From positions 1 through 41,604 of the forward strand of contig CAXSFU010000028.1 of the NCBI GenBank assembly GCA_964236695.1: a DNA stretch of 41,604 nucleotides, written 5' to 3'. Below are positions 15,649 through 23,386 of this stretch, piece after piece. The DNA is from CAXSEF01 sp964236695 (lineage in GTDB: Bacteria > Pseudomonadota > Alphaproteobacteria > Acetobacterales > Acetobacteraceae). A program made the translations under genes and the position numbers. The first letter of the stretch is position 1, and every line of letters begins with the position of its first letter. Under the pieces are notes generated by a model. The model was given only the letters and a program-made list of their open reading frames with translations. It did not search any database and had not been told where the DNA came from.

Positions 15649-16545
15649 TCATCGCGCCCGCAACGCCCGTTCCCGCCTGAGCACCTCCGCCGCCAGCTTC
15701 ACGTACGCCTGCGCCCCCGGCGAGCGTATGTCGTAGAGCAGCACCGGCTTGCCGTGCGACGGCGCCTCGGAGACGCGGATGTTGCGCGGGATCACCGTCT
15801 CGTAGACCTGGGCCCCGAAGAAGCCGCGCACGTCGGCCGCGACCAGCTCGGACAGGTTGTTGCGCCGGTCGTGCATGGTCAGCACGATGCCCTGCACGCT
15901 CAGCGCGGGGTTCAGCGCGCGGCGCACCCGCTCGACCGTCTGCACCAGCATGCTGATGCCTTCGAGCGCGAAATACTCGCACTGCAGCGGCACCAGCACG
16001 CCCTGCGCCGCCACCAGGCCGTTCAGCGTCAGCAGCCCCATCCCCGGCGGGCAGTCGATCAGCACGAAGGCGTAGCGCGACGCCACCGGCGCCAGCAGGT
16101 CGCGCAGCCGGTACTCGCGCCGCGCCATCCCCACCAGCTCCAGCTCCGCGCCCGCGAGGTCGGCGTCCGCCGGCAGCAGGTCGAGGCCGGGCACCAGCGT
16201 CGGCCGGATCAGCGCCTCGGCGGCCCGGCCCTCGATCAGGGTCGCGTAGGTCCCCGCAGAGCGCTGCGCCCGGTCGAGCCCGAGGCCGGTGGAGGCGTTG
16301 CCCTGCGGGTCGAGGTCGACCAGCAGCACCCGCTCTCCGGTGGCGGCCAGCGCGGTCGCCAGGTTGATCGCGGTGGTGGTCTTGCCGACGCCGCCCTTCT
16401 GGTTGGCGACCGCCAGCACCCTGGCCGCCGCGGGCGGGCGCGCCACGTCGGCGCCGATCCTGGTCGCAGGAGACGTCGCCGCGCGCGGGGCGTCCAGCAC
16501 CGCGGCGCCGCCGTCCGCCGCCTTGCGCCGGCCCGCGTCAGCCAC
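15649..16545 (-). CDS. parA: Chromosome partitioning ATPase ParA
   Basis: A 298-residue Walker-type ATPase that, with ParB-parS, moves replicated origins apart along the nucleoid. The deviant Walker A box is ANQKGGVGKTTTAINLATAL (about 47-66). VLLVDLDPQGNASTGLG is the A' box, and FVLIDCPPGMGLLTLNGL is Walker B. VIPRNIRVSEAPSHGKPVLLYD is the conserved C-terminal signature. The first about 40 residues are an Ala/Arg-rich extension. The GTG start at 16545 overlaps the rsmG stop (16538-16540) by eight bases, so the genes are coupled. It stands in the order mnmG-rsmG-parA-parB. Confidence 0.96.
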   Translation of the reverse strand: MADAGRRKAADGGAAVLDAPRAATSPATRIGADVARPPAAARVLAVANQKGGVGKTTTAINLATALAATGERVLLVDLDPQGNASTGLGLDRAQRSAGTYATLIEGRAAEALIRPTLVPGLDLLPADADLAGAELELVGMARREYRLRDLLAPVASRYAFVLIDCPPGMGLLTLNGLVAAQGVLVPLQCEYFALEGISMLVQTVERVRRALNPALSVQGIVLTMHDRRNNLSELVAADVRGFFGAQVYETVIPRNIRVSEAPSHGKPVLLYDIRSPGAQAYVKLAAEVLRRERALRAR

Positions 16546-17212
16546 GCCCGAACTCCGCCGCCGGCCCGGCGCCGCACGGACGGGCGGCCCGCAGGCCGCT
16601 GACCTGCAGGATGGTGCCGTCCGACTCGGTCCGGCTCTGGTGTCGCATGACGTCCATGTGCCAGTCCGCCGCCGCCTCGGTCAATTCGCGATCGGCATCG
16701 GCGCCCTTCGGCAGCAGCGCCACGCCGCCCGGCGCGAGATGGCGCGCCACCAGCGGCAGCAGCCGGGGCAGTGGGGCCAGCGCCCGCGCCGTGACCAGAA
16801 CCGCGCCCTGCGGGGCCACGGCCTCGATCCGCGCCGCCAGCACCCGCACCGGCGCGTCCACCAGCCGCGCCGCCTCGCGCAGGAACGCCGCCTTGCGCCC
16901 GTCCGCCTCGACCAGCACGAAGCCTACCCCCGACGCGATCGCCAGCACCATCCCCGGAAATCCGCCGCCCGAGCCGAGGTCCACCGCCTGCGCCGCCCCG
17001 CCCTCGCCGCCGAACCCCTGCGCCAGCCCGTCCGGCATCAGCGCCAGCAGCTGCAGCGAGTCCTCGACATGGCGCGCCCGCAGCCTCGCCGTGTCGCCGC
17101 GCCCGACCAGGTTGATCCTGGCGTTCCAGCGCAGCAGCAGCGCGCAATAGGTATCGATCCGGCCATATGTTTCACGTGAAACATCGTTGCGATCCCGGTC
17201 CGTCCCGCTCAC
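16538..17212 (-). CDS. rsmG: 16S rRNA (guanine-N7) methyltransferase RsmG
   Basis: A 224-residue SAM-dependent methyltransferase (GidB) that makes m7G527 in 16S rRNA. The SAM-binding loop is VDLGSGGGFPGMVLAI, followed by VLVEADGRKAAFLREAARL. ARALAPLPRLLPLVARHLAPGG and LLPKG are the usual later motifs. The GTG start at 17212 overlaps the mnmG stop (GTGA). Codons 11-15, reading DVSRE, are part of the parS palindrome, so this coding sequence is constrained both as protein and as a ParB site. The gene is coupled to mnmG upstream and parA downstream. Confidence 0.95.
   Translation of the reverse strand: MSGTDRDRNDVSRETYGRIDTYCALLLRWNARINLVGRGDTARLRARHVEDSLQLLALMPDGLAQGFGGEGGAAQAVDLGSGGGFPGMVLAIASGVGFVLVEADGRKAAFLREAARLVDAPVRVLAARIEAVAPQGAVLVTARALAPLPRLLPLVARHLAPGGVALLPKGADADRELTEAAADWHMDVMRHQSRTESDGTILQVSGLRAARPCGAGPAAEFGRG
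17168..17183. promoter_or_regulatory. parS: parS centromere site
   Basis: TGTTTCACGTGAAACA, a perfect 16-base palindrome identical to the widely conserved parS consensus, extended by A and T to 18 bases (17167-17184). It lies inside the 5' end of rsmG, directly upstream of parA and parB, a common place for parS in alphaproteobacteria. ParB should load here. I noticed no second perfect copy in the window. Confidence 0.95.
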
Positions 17213-19065
17213 GCGGCGTCCTGGAGCCGCCGCACGTGTGCCAGCACCGCCAACAGCGCCGCCGGCGTCACCCCGGGAATCCGCGTCGCCGCCGCCAGGC
17301 TCGCCGGCCGCACCCGCCGCAGCGCCTCGCGCGCCTCCGCGCTCAGCCCGCCCACCCGCGCGTAGTCCAGCCCCGCCGGCAGCCCGACCGCCGCCTCCGC
17401 CGCCAGGCTGCGTATCTCCGAGCGCTGCCGCGGCAGATACCCGGCATACTGCGCCTCCACCTCCAGGTGCCGCCTGACCCGCGGCGACAGGTCGCGCAGC
17501 CACGGGAACGCCCGGTCCAGCGCCGCCGCGTCCTGGGCCTGGGCCATCAGCTCCGCCACGCTGCGCCGTCGCCCGTCCGCCGCCACCGCGACTCCGTGCC
17601 CCGCCAGCACGCCCGGCAGCGCCCCTTCCGCCTCCGCCCGCGCCGACGCCGCGCCGATCTCCGCCACCAGCGCCGCATGCGCCACTGCCCGCGCCGGCCC
17701 CACGCACCCCCATGTCTCCCCGAGCCCGGTCAGCCGCAAATCCGCGTTGTCCTGGCGCAGCGTCAGCCGGAACTCGGCGCGCGACGTGAACATCCGGTAC
17801 GGCTCGCTCGCCCCCAGCGTCGTCAGGTCGCTCGCCATCACCCCCAGGTATGCTTCCGACCGGGACGGCGACACCTCGTCCAGCCCCCCCGCCCGCCGCG
17901 CCGCGTTCACCCCGGCCAGCAGCCCCTGCGCCGCCGCCTCCTCGTAGCCCGTGGTGCCGTTCACCTGCCCGGCCAGGAACAGCCCCGGCAGCGCCTTCAC
18001 CGCGAACCCCGGCGTCAGCGCCCTCGGGTCCACGTAGTCGTACTCGATCGCATACCCTGCCCTGAGCACCACCGCCCGCTCCAGCCCCGGGATCGTGCGC
18101 AGCATCGCCGCCTGCACCGCTTCCGGCAGGCTGGTCGAGATGCCGTTCGGATACACCGTGTCGTCGTCCAGCCCTTCCGGCTCCAGGAACACCTGGTGGC
18201 GCGTGCGCTCTGCGAAGCGCACCACCTTGTCCTCGATCGACGGGCAGTAGCGCGGCCCGCGCCCGGAGATCCCCCCGGCATGGATCGCCGACAGGTGCAG
18301 GCTGTCGCGGATCACCCGGTGCGTCGCCTCCGTGGTCCCGGTCACCCGGCACGCCACCTGCGGCCCCGTGACCCCGGCGCCCATCCGGCTGAACGCCTCC
18401 GCCTCCGCGTCCCCCGGGTCGCGCGCCAGCCCCTCCCAGTCCAGGCTCGCCCGCGACAGCCGCGGCGGCGTCCCCGTCTTCAGCCGCCCCGTCGGCAGCC
18501 CCAGCGCCTCCAGCCTCGCCGCCAGCGCCACCGAAGGCGCCTCGCCCGCCCGCCCCGCCGGCCGCTGCACCGCCCCGACATGGATCACGCCGCGCAGGAA
18601 CGTCCCCGCCGTGACCACCACCGCGGCAGCCGCCACCCGCGCCCCGTCCTCGCACACCACCCCCGAAACCCGCCCCGCCGCGTCCACCGCCAGGTCCTCG
18701 ACCTCGCCCGCCCGTACCACCAGCCCCTCTGTCTCCGCCAGCAGCGCCTGCACCGCCGCCCGGTAGCGCCCCCGGTCCGCCTGCATCCGCAGCCCCTGCA
18801 CCGCGGCGCCCTTGCTGCGGTTGAGCAGCTTGACGTGGATCGCAGCGAGGTCCGCCGCGCGCGCCATGATCCCGTCGAGCGCATCCACCTCGCGCACCAG
18901 ATGCGCCTTGCCGATGCCGCCGATTGCGGGATTGCACGACATCTCGCCGATCGTCTCCAGCCGGTGCGTCAGCAGCAGCACCCGCGCGCCCACCCGCGCC
19001 GCCGCCGCCGCCGCCTCGCACCCGGCATGCCCGCCGCCGACCACCACCACGTCGAACCTGTCCAT
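17209..19065 (-). CDS. mnmG: tRNA uridine-5-carboxymethylaminomethyl synthesis enzyme MnmG
   Basis: A 618-residue FAD enzyme (GidA) that with MnmE modifies the wobble uridine of several tRNAs. The FAD dinucleotide loop is VVVVGGGHAGCEAA at the N-terminus. IGEMSCNPAIGGIGKAHLVREVDALDG is the family signature. FLEPEGLDDDTVYPNGISTSLP and FLAGQVNGTTGYEEAAAQGLLAG are the later conserved blocks. The ATG at 19065 is chosen over a GTG one codon upstream; GGGAG precedes it. It heads the coupled series mnmG-rsmG-parA. mnmE lies upstream on the same strand, separated by a repeat copy. Confidence 0.96.
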   Translation of the reverse strand: MDRFDVVVVGGGHAGCEAAAAAARVGARVLLLTHRLETIGEMSCNPAIGGIGKAHLVREVDALDGIMARAADLAAIHVKLLNRSKGAAVQGLRMQADRGRYRAAVQALLAETEGLVVRAGEVEDLAVDAAGRVSGVVCEDGARVAAAAVVVTAGTFLRGVIHVGAVQRPAGRAGEAPSVALAARLEALGLPTGRLKTGTPPRLSRASLDWEGLARDPGDAEAEAFSRMGAGVTGPQVACRVTGTTEATHRVIRDSLHLSAIHAGGISGRGPRYCPSIEDKVVRFAERTRHQVFLEPEGLDDDTVYPNGISTSLPEAVQAAMLRTIPGLERAVVLRAGYAIEYDYVDPRALTPGFAVKALPGLFLAGQVNGTTGYEEAAAQGLLAGVNAARRAGGLDEVSPSRSEAYLGVMASDLTTLGASEPYRMFTSRAEFRLTLRQDNADLRLTGLGETWGCVGPARAVAHAALVAEIGAASARAEAEGALPGVLAGHGVAVAADGRRRSVAELMAQAQDAAALDRAFPWLRDLSPRVRRHLEVEAQYAGYLPRQRSEIRSLAAEAAVGLPAGLDYARVGGLSAEAREALRRVRPASLAAATRIPGVTPAALLAVLAHVRRLQDAA

Positions 19066-19099
19066 CACACGCTCCCGCCCGATGCGGCGTCATAGCAGC

Positions 19100-19223
19100 A
19101 AGCAAGGTTGAGGCTCTGCCTCAAACTCCGCCAGGGGCAGCGCCCCTGGACCGGCTTCCTTTAGGAAAGCCGGTCCAGGGCGGCTCGCCCTGGCGGGTCC
19201 AGGGCAGCGCCCTGGCCTTGCTT
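19100..19223. repeat. GC-rich palindromic element between mnmE and mnmG (12)
   Basis: AAGCAAGG, TTGAGGC-TCT-GCCTCAA, CCAGGGGC-A-GCGCCCCTGG, ACCGGCTTCC-TTTA-GGAAAGCCGGT (a perfect central stem here), CCAGGGC-GGCTC-GCCCTGG, CCAGGGC-AGC-GCCCTGG, CCTTGCTT. It ends three bases from the mnmE stop codon. Confidence 0.9.
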
Positions 19224-19226
19224 CCC

Positions 19227-20573
19227 TCACTTCCCGATGCAGAACCGCGAGAACACCGTGTCCAGCAGCGCCTCGACGCCCACCTCTCCGGTGACCCGCC
19301 CCACCGCCCGCAGCGCCAGCCGCAGCTCCTCGCCGCGCAGCTCCGGCCACGCCACCGCCTCCGCCCGTCCCAGCGCCTCGACCGCCTCGCCCAGCGCCGC
19401 CCGGTGCCGCGCCCGCGTCAGCGGCACGCCCCCCGTCGCCACCAGCCGCGCCACCGCCTCCGCCAGCCGCGCCCGCAGCGCCGCCACCCCCAGCCCGGTG
19501 CGCGCGCTGACCCGCAGCCCCGCGCCGGCCGCCCCGCCGCCGTCCAGGTCGGCCTTGTTCAGCACGACGATCACCGCCGGCTCCCGCCCACCGCCCTCGG
19601 CCAGAACCGTCCCGTCTTCCGCCCGGCCGACGTCCTGCTCGCGGTCCGCCGCCGCACGGGCGTCGCGCACCTCGATCACCAGGTCCGCCGCCGCCGCCCG
19701 CGCCCTGGCCCGGCGCACGCCCTCCGCCTCCACCGGGTCCGCCGTCTCGCGCAGCCCGGCCGTGTCGAGCAGCGCCACCCGCACGCCGCCGACGTCGAGC
19801 GCCACCTCCAGCACGTCGCGCGTGGTCCCCGGCCCCGCCGCCACGATCGCCACCTCGCGCTCCGCCAGCGCGTTCACCAGGCTCGACTTGCCCACGTCCG
19901 GCGCCCCCGACACCGCCACCACCAGCCCGTCGCGCACCCGCTCGCCCGCCGCCCCGTCCGCGAGCCCCTGCCGCATCTCGCCGGCCAGCGCCGCCACCTC
20001 GGCCAGCAGCACCGCCTCCACCTCCGCGGGCAGGTCCTCGTCGGGGAAGTCGATCAGCGCCTCCTGCTGCGCCAGCACCACCCGCAGCCGCTCCGCCCAC
20101 CCCGCCAGCCTGCGCCCGAGCCCGCCCTCCATCTGCCGCAGCGCCTGGCGCCGCTGCGCCTCGTCTTCCGCCGCCACCAGGTCCGCGACCCCCTCGGCCT
20201 CCAGCAGGTCCATCCGCCCGGCCAGCACCGCGCGCCGCGTGAACTCCCCGGGCGCTGCCGGCCGCACGCCCAGCCGCGCCAGCGCCGCCGTCACCGCCAC
20301 CACCACCGCCACCCCGCCGTGCAGCTGCAGCTCGGCGCAGTCTTCCCCTGTGTAGCTCCCCGGTCCCGGCATCCACAGCACCAGCGCCCGGTCCAGCACC
20401 GCCCCCGCCGTCCCGGCGTCGAGCAGCGCACGCAGCGACGCCCGCCGCGGCGCCGGCCGGCCGCACAGCGCGTCGAGCACCGCGCCGCACCCCGGCCCGC
20501 TGAGCCGCAGCACCGCCACTGCGGCCGGGCCGGGCCCGCTGGCCAGCGCCATGATCGTGTCGGACGCGCTCAT
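19227..20573 (-). CDS. mnmE: tRNA uridine-5-carboxymethylaminomethyl GTPase MnmE
   Basis: A 448-residue GTPase (TrmE) that partners MnmG in wobble-uridine modification. The N-terminal tetrahydrofolate-binding domain opens with DTIMALASGPGPAAVAVLRLSG and includes PGEFTRRAVLAGRMDLLEAEGVADL. The G domain has G1 GAPDVGKSS (the family usually has Asn where Asp stands), G2 PGTTRD, G3 DTAGLRET and G4 NKADL. The C-terminus ends FCIGK, with the conserved cysteine. The start at ATG 20573 gives the family N-terminus MSASDTIMAL. A decayed repeat lies upstream and an intact one separates it from mnmG. Confidence 0.95.
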   Translation of the reverse strand: MSASDTIMALASGPGPAAVAVLRLSGPGCGAVLDALCGRPAPRRASLRALLDAGTAGAVLDRALVLWMPGPGSYTGEDCAELQLHGGVAVVVAVTAALARLGVRPAAPGEFTRRAVLAGRMDLLEAEGVADLVAAEDEAQRRQALRQMEGGLGRRLAGWAERLRVVLAQQEALIDFPDEDLPAEVEAVLLAEVAALAGEMRQGLADGAAGERVRDGLVVAVSGAPDVGKSSLVNALAEREVAIVAAGPGTTRDVLEVALDVGGVRVALLDTAGLRETADPVEAEGVRRARARAAAADLVIEVRDARAAADREQDVGRAEDGTVLAEGGGREPAVIVVLNKADLDGGGAAGAGLRVSARTGLGVAALRARLAEAVARLVATGGVPLTRARHRAALGEAVEALGRAEAVAWPELRGEELRLALRAVGRVTGEVGVEALLDTVFSRFCIGK

Positions 20574-20588
20574 TGGGAAAACAAGCCA

Positions 20589-20655
20589 AAGCAAGGCAAG
20601 GCCAAAGGCTCCGCCTCTGGACTCCGCTCCAGGCGAGCCTTGAGAGTCCCCTTGA
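20589..20655. repeat. GC-rich palindromic element, relic (13)
   Basis: AAGCAAGGCAAGGCCAAAGG, TCCGCC, CTGGACTCCGCTCCAG, then CGAGCCTTGAGAGTCC. The order resembles a left half with decayed stems. It lies upstream of mnmE. Confidence 0.5.
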
Positions 20656-20685
20656 AGAAAGCCAGGCGTAGACCTCGGGGGACGC

Positions 20686-21030
20686 TCATCGCGGCGGAAG
20701 CATCAGCTCCGTCGCCCGGCCGCCCTCGACCAGGTGGCGCTGCAGCACCGAGTCCACGTCGGCGGTCGACCCGATCCTGTACCAGACGCCCTCGGGGTAG
20801 ATCACCACGCACGGCCCCAGCTCGCAGCGGTCGAGGCACGCCGCCCCGTTGACCCGCACCCGGCCGCCGAGCCCCAGCTCCTTGGCGCGCGCCTTCATGT
20901 AGTCCCGCAGCCGCTCCGACCCCGCCGCGGCGCACGACCCGCGCGAATGCCCCTCCGCGCGGCGGTTGCAGCACACAAACAGGTGTGCCTCGAAATACGG
21001 CGGCGGATCGCCCGGCTGCGGCAGGCCCAA
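20686..21030 (-). CDS. Thioredoxin-like [2Fe-2S] ferredoxin
   Basis: A 114-residue protein of the thioredoxin-fold 2Fe-2S ferredoxin family. PPYFEAHLFVCCNRRAEGH and RGSCAAAGSERLRDYMK supply the first cysteines, and NGAACLDRCELGPCVVIYPEG the later ones. The C-terminus (VWYRIGSTADVDSVLQRHLVEG) is typical. No conventional start fits. A TTG at 21030, seven bases after GGGGAG, gives the family length; the ATG at 21135 would add about 35 residues, partly encoded by repeat-adjacent sequence. The electron partner is unknown. It is the most upstream minus-strand gene of this series and may be cotranscribed with mnmE. Confidence 0.85.
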   Translation of the reverse strand: MGLPQPGDPPPYFEAHLFVCCNRRAEGHSRGSCAAAGSERLRDYMKARAKELGLGGRVRVNGAACLDRCELGPCVVIYPEGVWYRIGSTADVDSVLQRHLVEGGRATELMLPPR

Positions 21031-21129
21031 GAACGCTCTCCCCGAACACAGGAGCCGCACCCTAGCGCCCCGCCGGTCGCAGGAAAACTGCGCCATGTCC
21101 TGCATGGAGGACAGCCAGCCAAGCGAAGT

Positions 21130-21252
21130 GAGCAAGGTTGAGGCTCTGCCTCAAACTCCGCCAAAGGCGAGCCTTTGGAGTCCACTTTTTAAGGAAGGGG
21201 TTTCCAAAGGGCTCGGCCCTTTGACGGGTCCGGGCAGAGCCCGGCCTTGCTG
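21130..21252. repeat. GC-rich palindromic element, full copy (14)
   Basis: GCAAGG, TTGAGGC-TCT-GCCTCAA, CCAAAGGC-GA-GCCTTTGG, AGTCCACTTTTTAAGG, CCAAAGGG-CTCGG-CCCTTTG, CGGGT, CCGGGC-AGA-GCCCGG, CCTTGCTG. It lies between the divergent ferredoxin and methyltransferase genes. Confidence 0.9.
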
Positions 21253-21320
21253 CCTTCCTTGCCATCACGCCCGCGCTGCGCCGCTTGACAGCACCCCCGC
21301 CCGGGTGCGCCATCCCCGCC

Positions 21321-21809
21321 GTGCCCCAGCTCTCGATGCAGACCCCGTTCGGTGCCGTCACCCTGTCCGAGGAGGACGGCGCCCTTGTCGCCCTCGACTG
21401 GGGCTGGGGCCGCGACCAGGCGCAGACTCCGCTGCTGCGCCGGGCCCGCGACCAGCTCCACGCCTACTTCGACGGCACCCTGCGCCGCTTCGACCTGCCG
21501 CTCCGCCCCGCCGGCAGCGCCTACCGGCGCCGGGTCTGGCAGGCGCTCGCGGAGATCCCGTTTGGCGAGACCCGCACCTACGCCCAGCTCGCCGCGGCGG
21601 CCGGCGGCTCCGCACGCTCCGTGGGCCAGGCCAACGGGCTCAACCCCCTGCCGGTGATCATCCCCTGCCACCGCGTGGTCGGCGCCCGCGGCCTGGGCGG
21701 CTACACCGGCGCCGAGGGCCTGGACACCAAGCGCGCCCTGCTGGCCCTGGAGGCGGAGGTCCGCGCGCGGCCCCCGCCCGTTGCGGTGCCCGGCGTGGCG
21801 GTCGCATGA
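21321..21809 (+). CDS. ogt: Methylated-DNA--protein-cysteine methyltransferase
   Basis: A 162-residue suicidal repair protein that takes the methyl group from O6-methylguanine onto its own cysteine. The helix-turn-helix DNA-binding part is YRRRVWQALAEIPFGETRTY, the arginine-finger region ARSVGQANGLNPLPVIIPCH ends in the active-site PCHRV, and GYTGAEGLDTKRALLALE closes the domain. It lacks an Ada regulatory domain. The start is uncertain: GTG 21321 (VPQLSMQTPFG) fits the family best, while TTG 21285 and ATG 21336 are also in frame and none has a clear ribosome binding site. It follows a repeat copy and stands alone. Confidence 0.9.
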   Translation: MPQLSMQTPFGAVTLSEEDGALVALDWGWGRDQAQTPLLRRARDQLHAYFDGTLRRFDLPLRPAGSAYRRRVWQALAEIPFGETRTYAQLAAAAGGSARSVGQANGLNPLPVIIPCHRVVGARGLGGYTGAEGLDTKRALLALEAEVRARPPPVAVPGVAVA

Positions 21810-22002
21810 GCTGACGCGCCCCGGGCCGGGCTGGCGCGCGTCTTGCTCGCATGCCCCTGCGGCCGGACCGGCCCGGGCACTCCCGCCGCGTGTCCACGCC
21901 GCCCGTGCGGCCAGGCGTGCCTGATCCCATCGTGCCTGATGCCCCAAGCCTGATCGCCCGTGTCTGACCTGTCGGGCCTGACCAATCGTGACGGAGTTCC
22001 GC

Positions 22003-22974
22003 ATGACCAAGGCCATTCGCATCCACGCCAACGGCGGCCCCGAGGTGATGCGCTGGGAGGACGTGCCCACCCCCGAGCCGGCCGCCGGCCAGGCGCTGGT
22101 CGCCCACGAGGCGGTCGGCCTGAACTACATCGACGTCTACTTCCGCACCGGGCTGTACAAGGCCCCGTCCATGCCGCTGATCATCGGCATGGAGGGCGCG
22201 GGCACCGTGGTCTCCACAGGCCCCGGTGTCACCACGGTCAAGGCCGGCGACCGCGTGGCCTACGCCGGCCCGATCGGCGCCTACGCGGCCAAGCGGGTGA
22301 TCGCCGCCGACCGCCTGGTGGCACTGCCCGACGGCATCGACTTCCGCACCGCGGCCGGCATGATGCTGCAGGGCCTGACCGCGCAGTATCTGCTGCGCCG
22401 CACCCACCGCGTGCAGCCCGGCGACACAGTGGTGGTGCACGCGGCCGCCGGCGGCGTCGGCCTCATCCTATGCCAGTGGGCGCGACACCTCGGCGTGCGG
22501 GTGATCGGCGTGGTCTCCACAGAGGCCAAGGCGGAGATGGCGCGCGAGCACGGTGCCACCCACGTCGTGATCGGCACCGACACCCTGGCCGCCGAGGTCC
22601 GCCGCATCACCGACGGCGCCATGGTCCCGGTGGTCTACGACAGCGTGGGACGCGACAGCTTCGCCGCCAGCCTGGACTGCCTGGCCCCGCTCGGCACCAT
22701 GGTCACCTACGGCAACGCCTCCGGGCCGGTGCCGGCGGTGGAGCCGTCGCTGCTCACCAGCAAGGGCAGCCTGTTCCTCACCCGCCCCACCCTGGCCACC
22801 TACACCGCCAAGCGCAGCGACCTGGAGGCCATGGCCGCCGAGCTGTTCGAGGTCGTTGCCAGCGGCGCCGTGCAGATCCGCGTCAACCAGACCTTCGCGC
22901 TGAGCGACGCCGCCGAGGCGCACCGCGCGCTGGAGGCACGCCAGACCACCGGGAGCACCGTCCTCATCCCCTGA
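22003..22974 (+). CDS. NADPH:quinone oxidoreductase, zeta-crystallin type
   Basis: A 323-residue medium-chain reductase of the quinone oxidoreductase (QorA) subgroup, which lacks the zinc ligands of alcohol dehydrogenases. The N-terminus MTKAIRIHANGGPEVMRWED and GLNYIDVYFRTGLYKAPSMP (cut from the family's NxxDxxxRxGxY signature) are typical. VVVHAAAGGVGLILCQWARHLG holds the AAGGVG cofactor loop, with GVVSTEAKAEMAREHGA after it. VYDSVGRDSFAASLDCLAPLG and FLTRPTLATY are later signatures. The start at ATG 22003 has ACGGAG six bases upstream. It stands upstream of xylG by 412 bases and is probably a separate unit. Confidence 0.9.
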   Translation: MTKAIRIHANGGPEVMRWEDVPTPEPAAGQALVAHEAVGLNYIDVYFRTGLYKAPSMPLIIGMEGAGTVVSTGPGVTTVKAGDRVAYAGPIGAYAAKRVIAADRLVALPDGIDFRTAAGMMLQGLTAQYLLRRTHRVQPGDTVVVHAAAGGVGLILCQWARHLGVRVIGVVSTEAKAEMAREHGATHVVIGTDTLAAEVRRITDGAMVPVVYDSVGRDSFAASLDCLAPLGTMVTYGNASGPVPAVEPSLLTSKGSLFLTRPTLATYTAKRSDLEAMAAELFEVVASGAVQIRVNQTFALSDAAEAHRALEARQTTGSTVLIP

Positions 22975-23386
22975 GGAGCCGGCGGGGATCACGCTTGACG
23001 GCGTTGTGCCGGAGTAGTGTGCTGGCACGATAAAAAGTCGCGTCGGGAAGGTTCGTCGTCTGTCTGCCAGGCCTGGCACATCCGTTTGCCGCCCCTTCGT
23101 TCCTCGAAGTCGAGCCCGTCCCGCCGGTCCGTGCTCGGATGCCGCGGCCGGGTCGGGCGCTGCAGCCGGCAGTGTCGTGCGTGGCGCCTGCGTCGCTCCG
23201 CCTGCCGCCGGAAAAGGCAGGAACGGTGACAGCATACCCCGCCCCGGGAACCCTCCCTCTGCACGCCACCCGTCGAGCCCGCACCCTCCGTGGGGCCGGG
23301 CGCAGGCCGCTTCCCGTCGCCCACGGCCCGACGCGCTCAGACCGCGGCCCCGCGTGCGCTGCCCGGCTGGCCGGGGGGCTGCCACG
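22975..23386. other. 412-base leader of the xylGH unit, no gene seen
   Basis: No frame here shows a plausible protein. The first part has a local A/T-rich spot (CACGATAAAAAGTCG, about 23026-23040) next to a short inverted repeat (GTGC-TG-GCAC), which could hold a promoter and operator for xylGH, but no clear paired -35/-10 elements are visible. No copy of the palindromic repeat occurs. Confidence 0.35.

Noticed and set aside
3222..21252. Regularly occurring repeats as a CRISPR array
   Set aside because: Copies are kilobases apart, palindromic and of variable length; there are no spacers of uniform size and no cas genes.
21915..21990. Repeated CCTGAT/CCTGAC words upstream of the quinone oxidoreductase gene
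   Set aside because: Short and irregularly spaced; no stable period or palindrome, so not called a repeat or operator.
23010..23040. TGGCACG-like half of a sigma-54 promoter upstream of xylG
   Set aside because: The matching TTGC half at the required spacing is missing.
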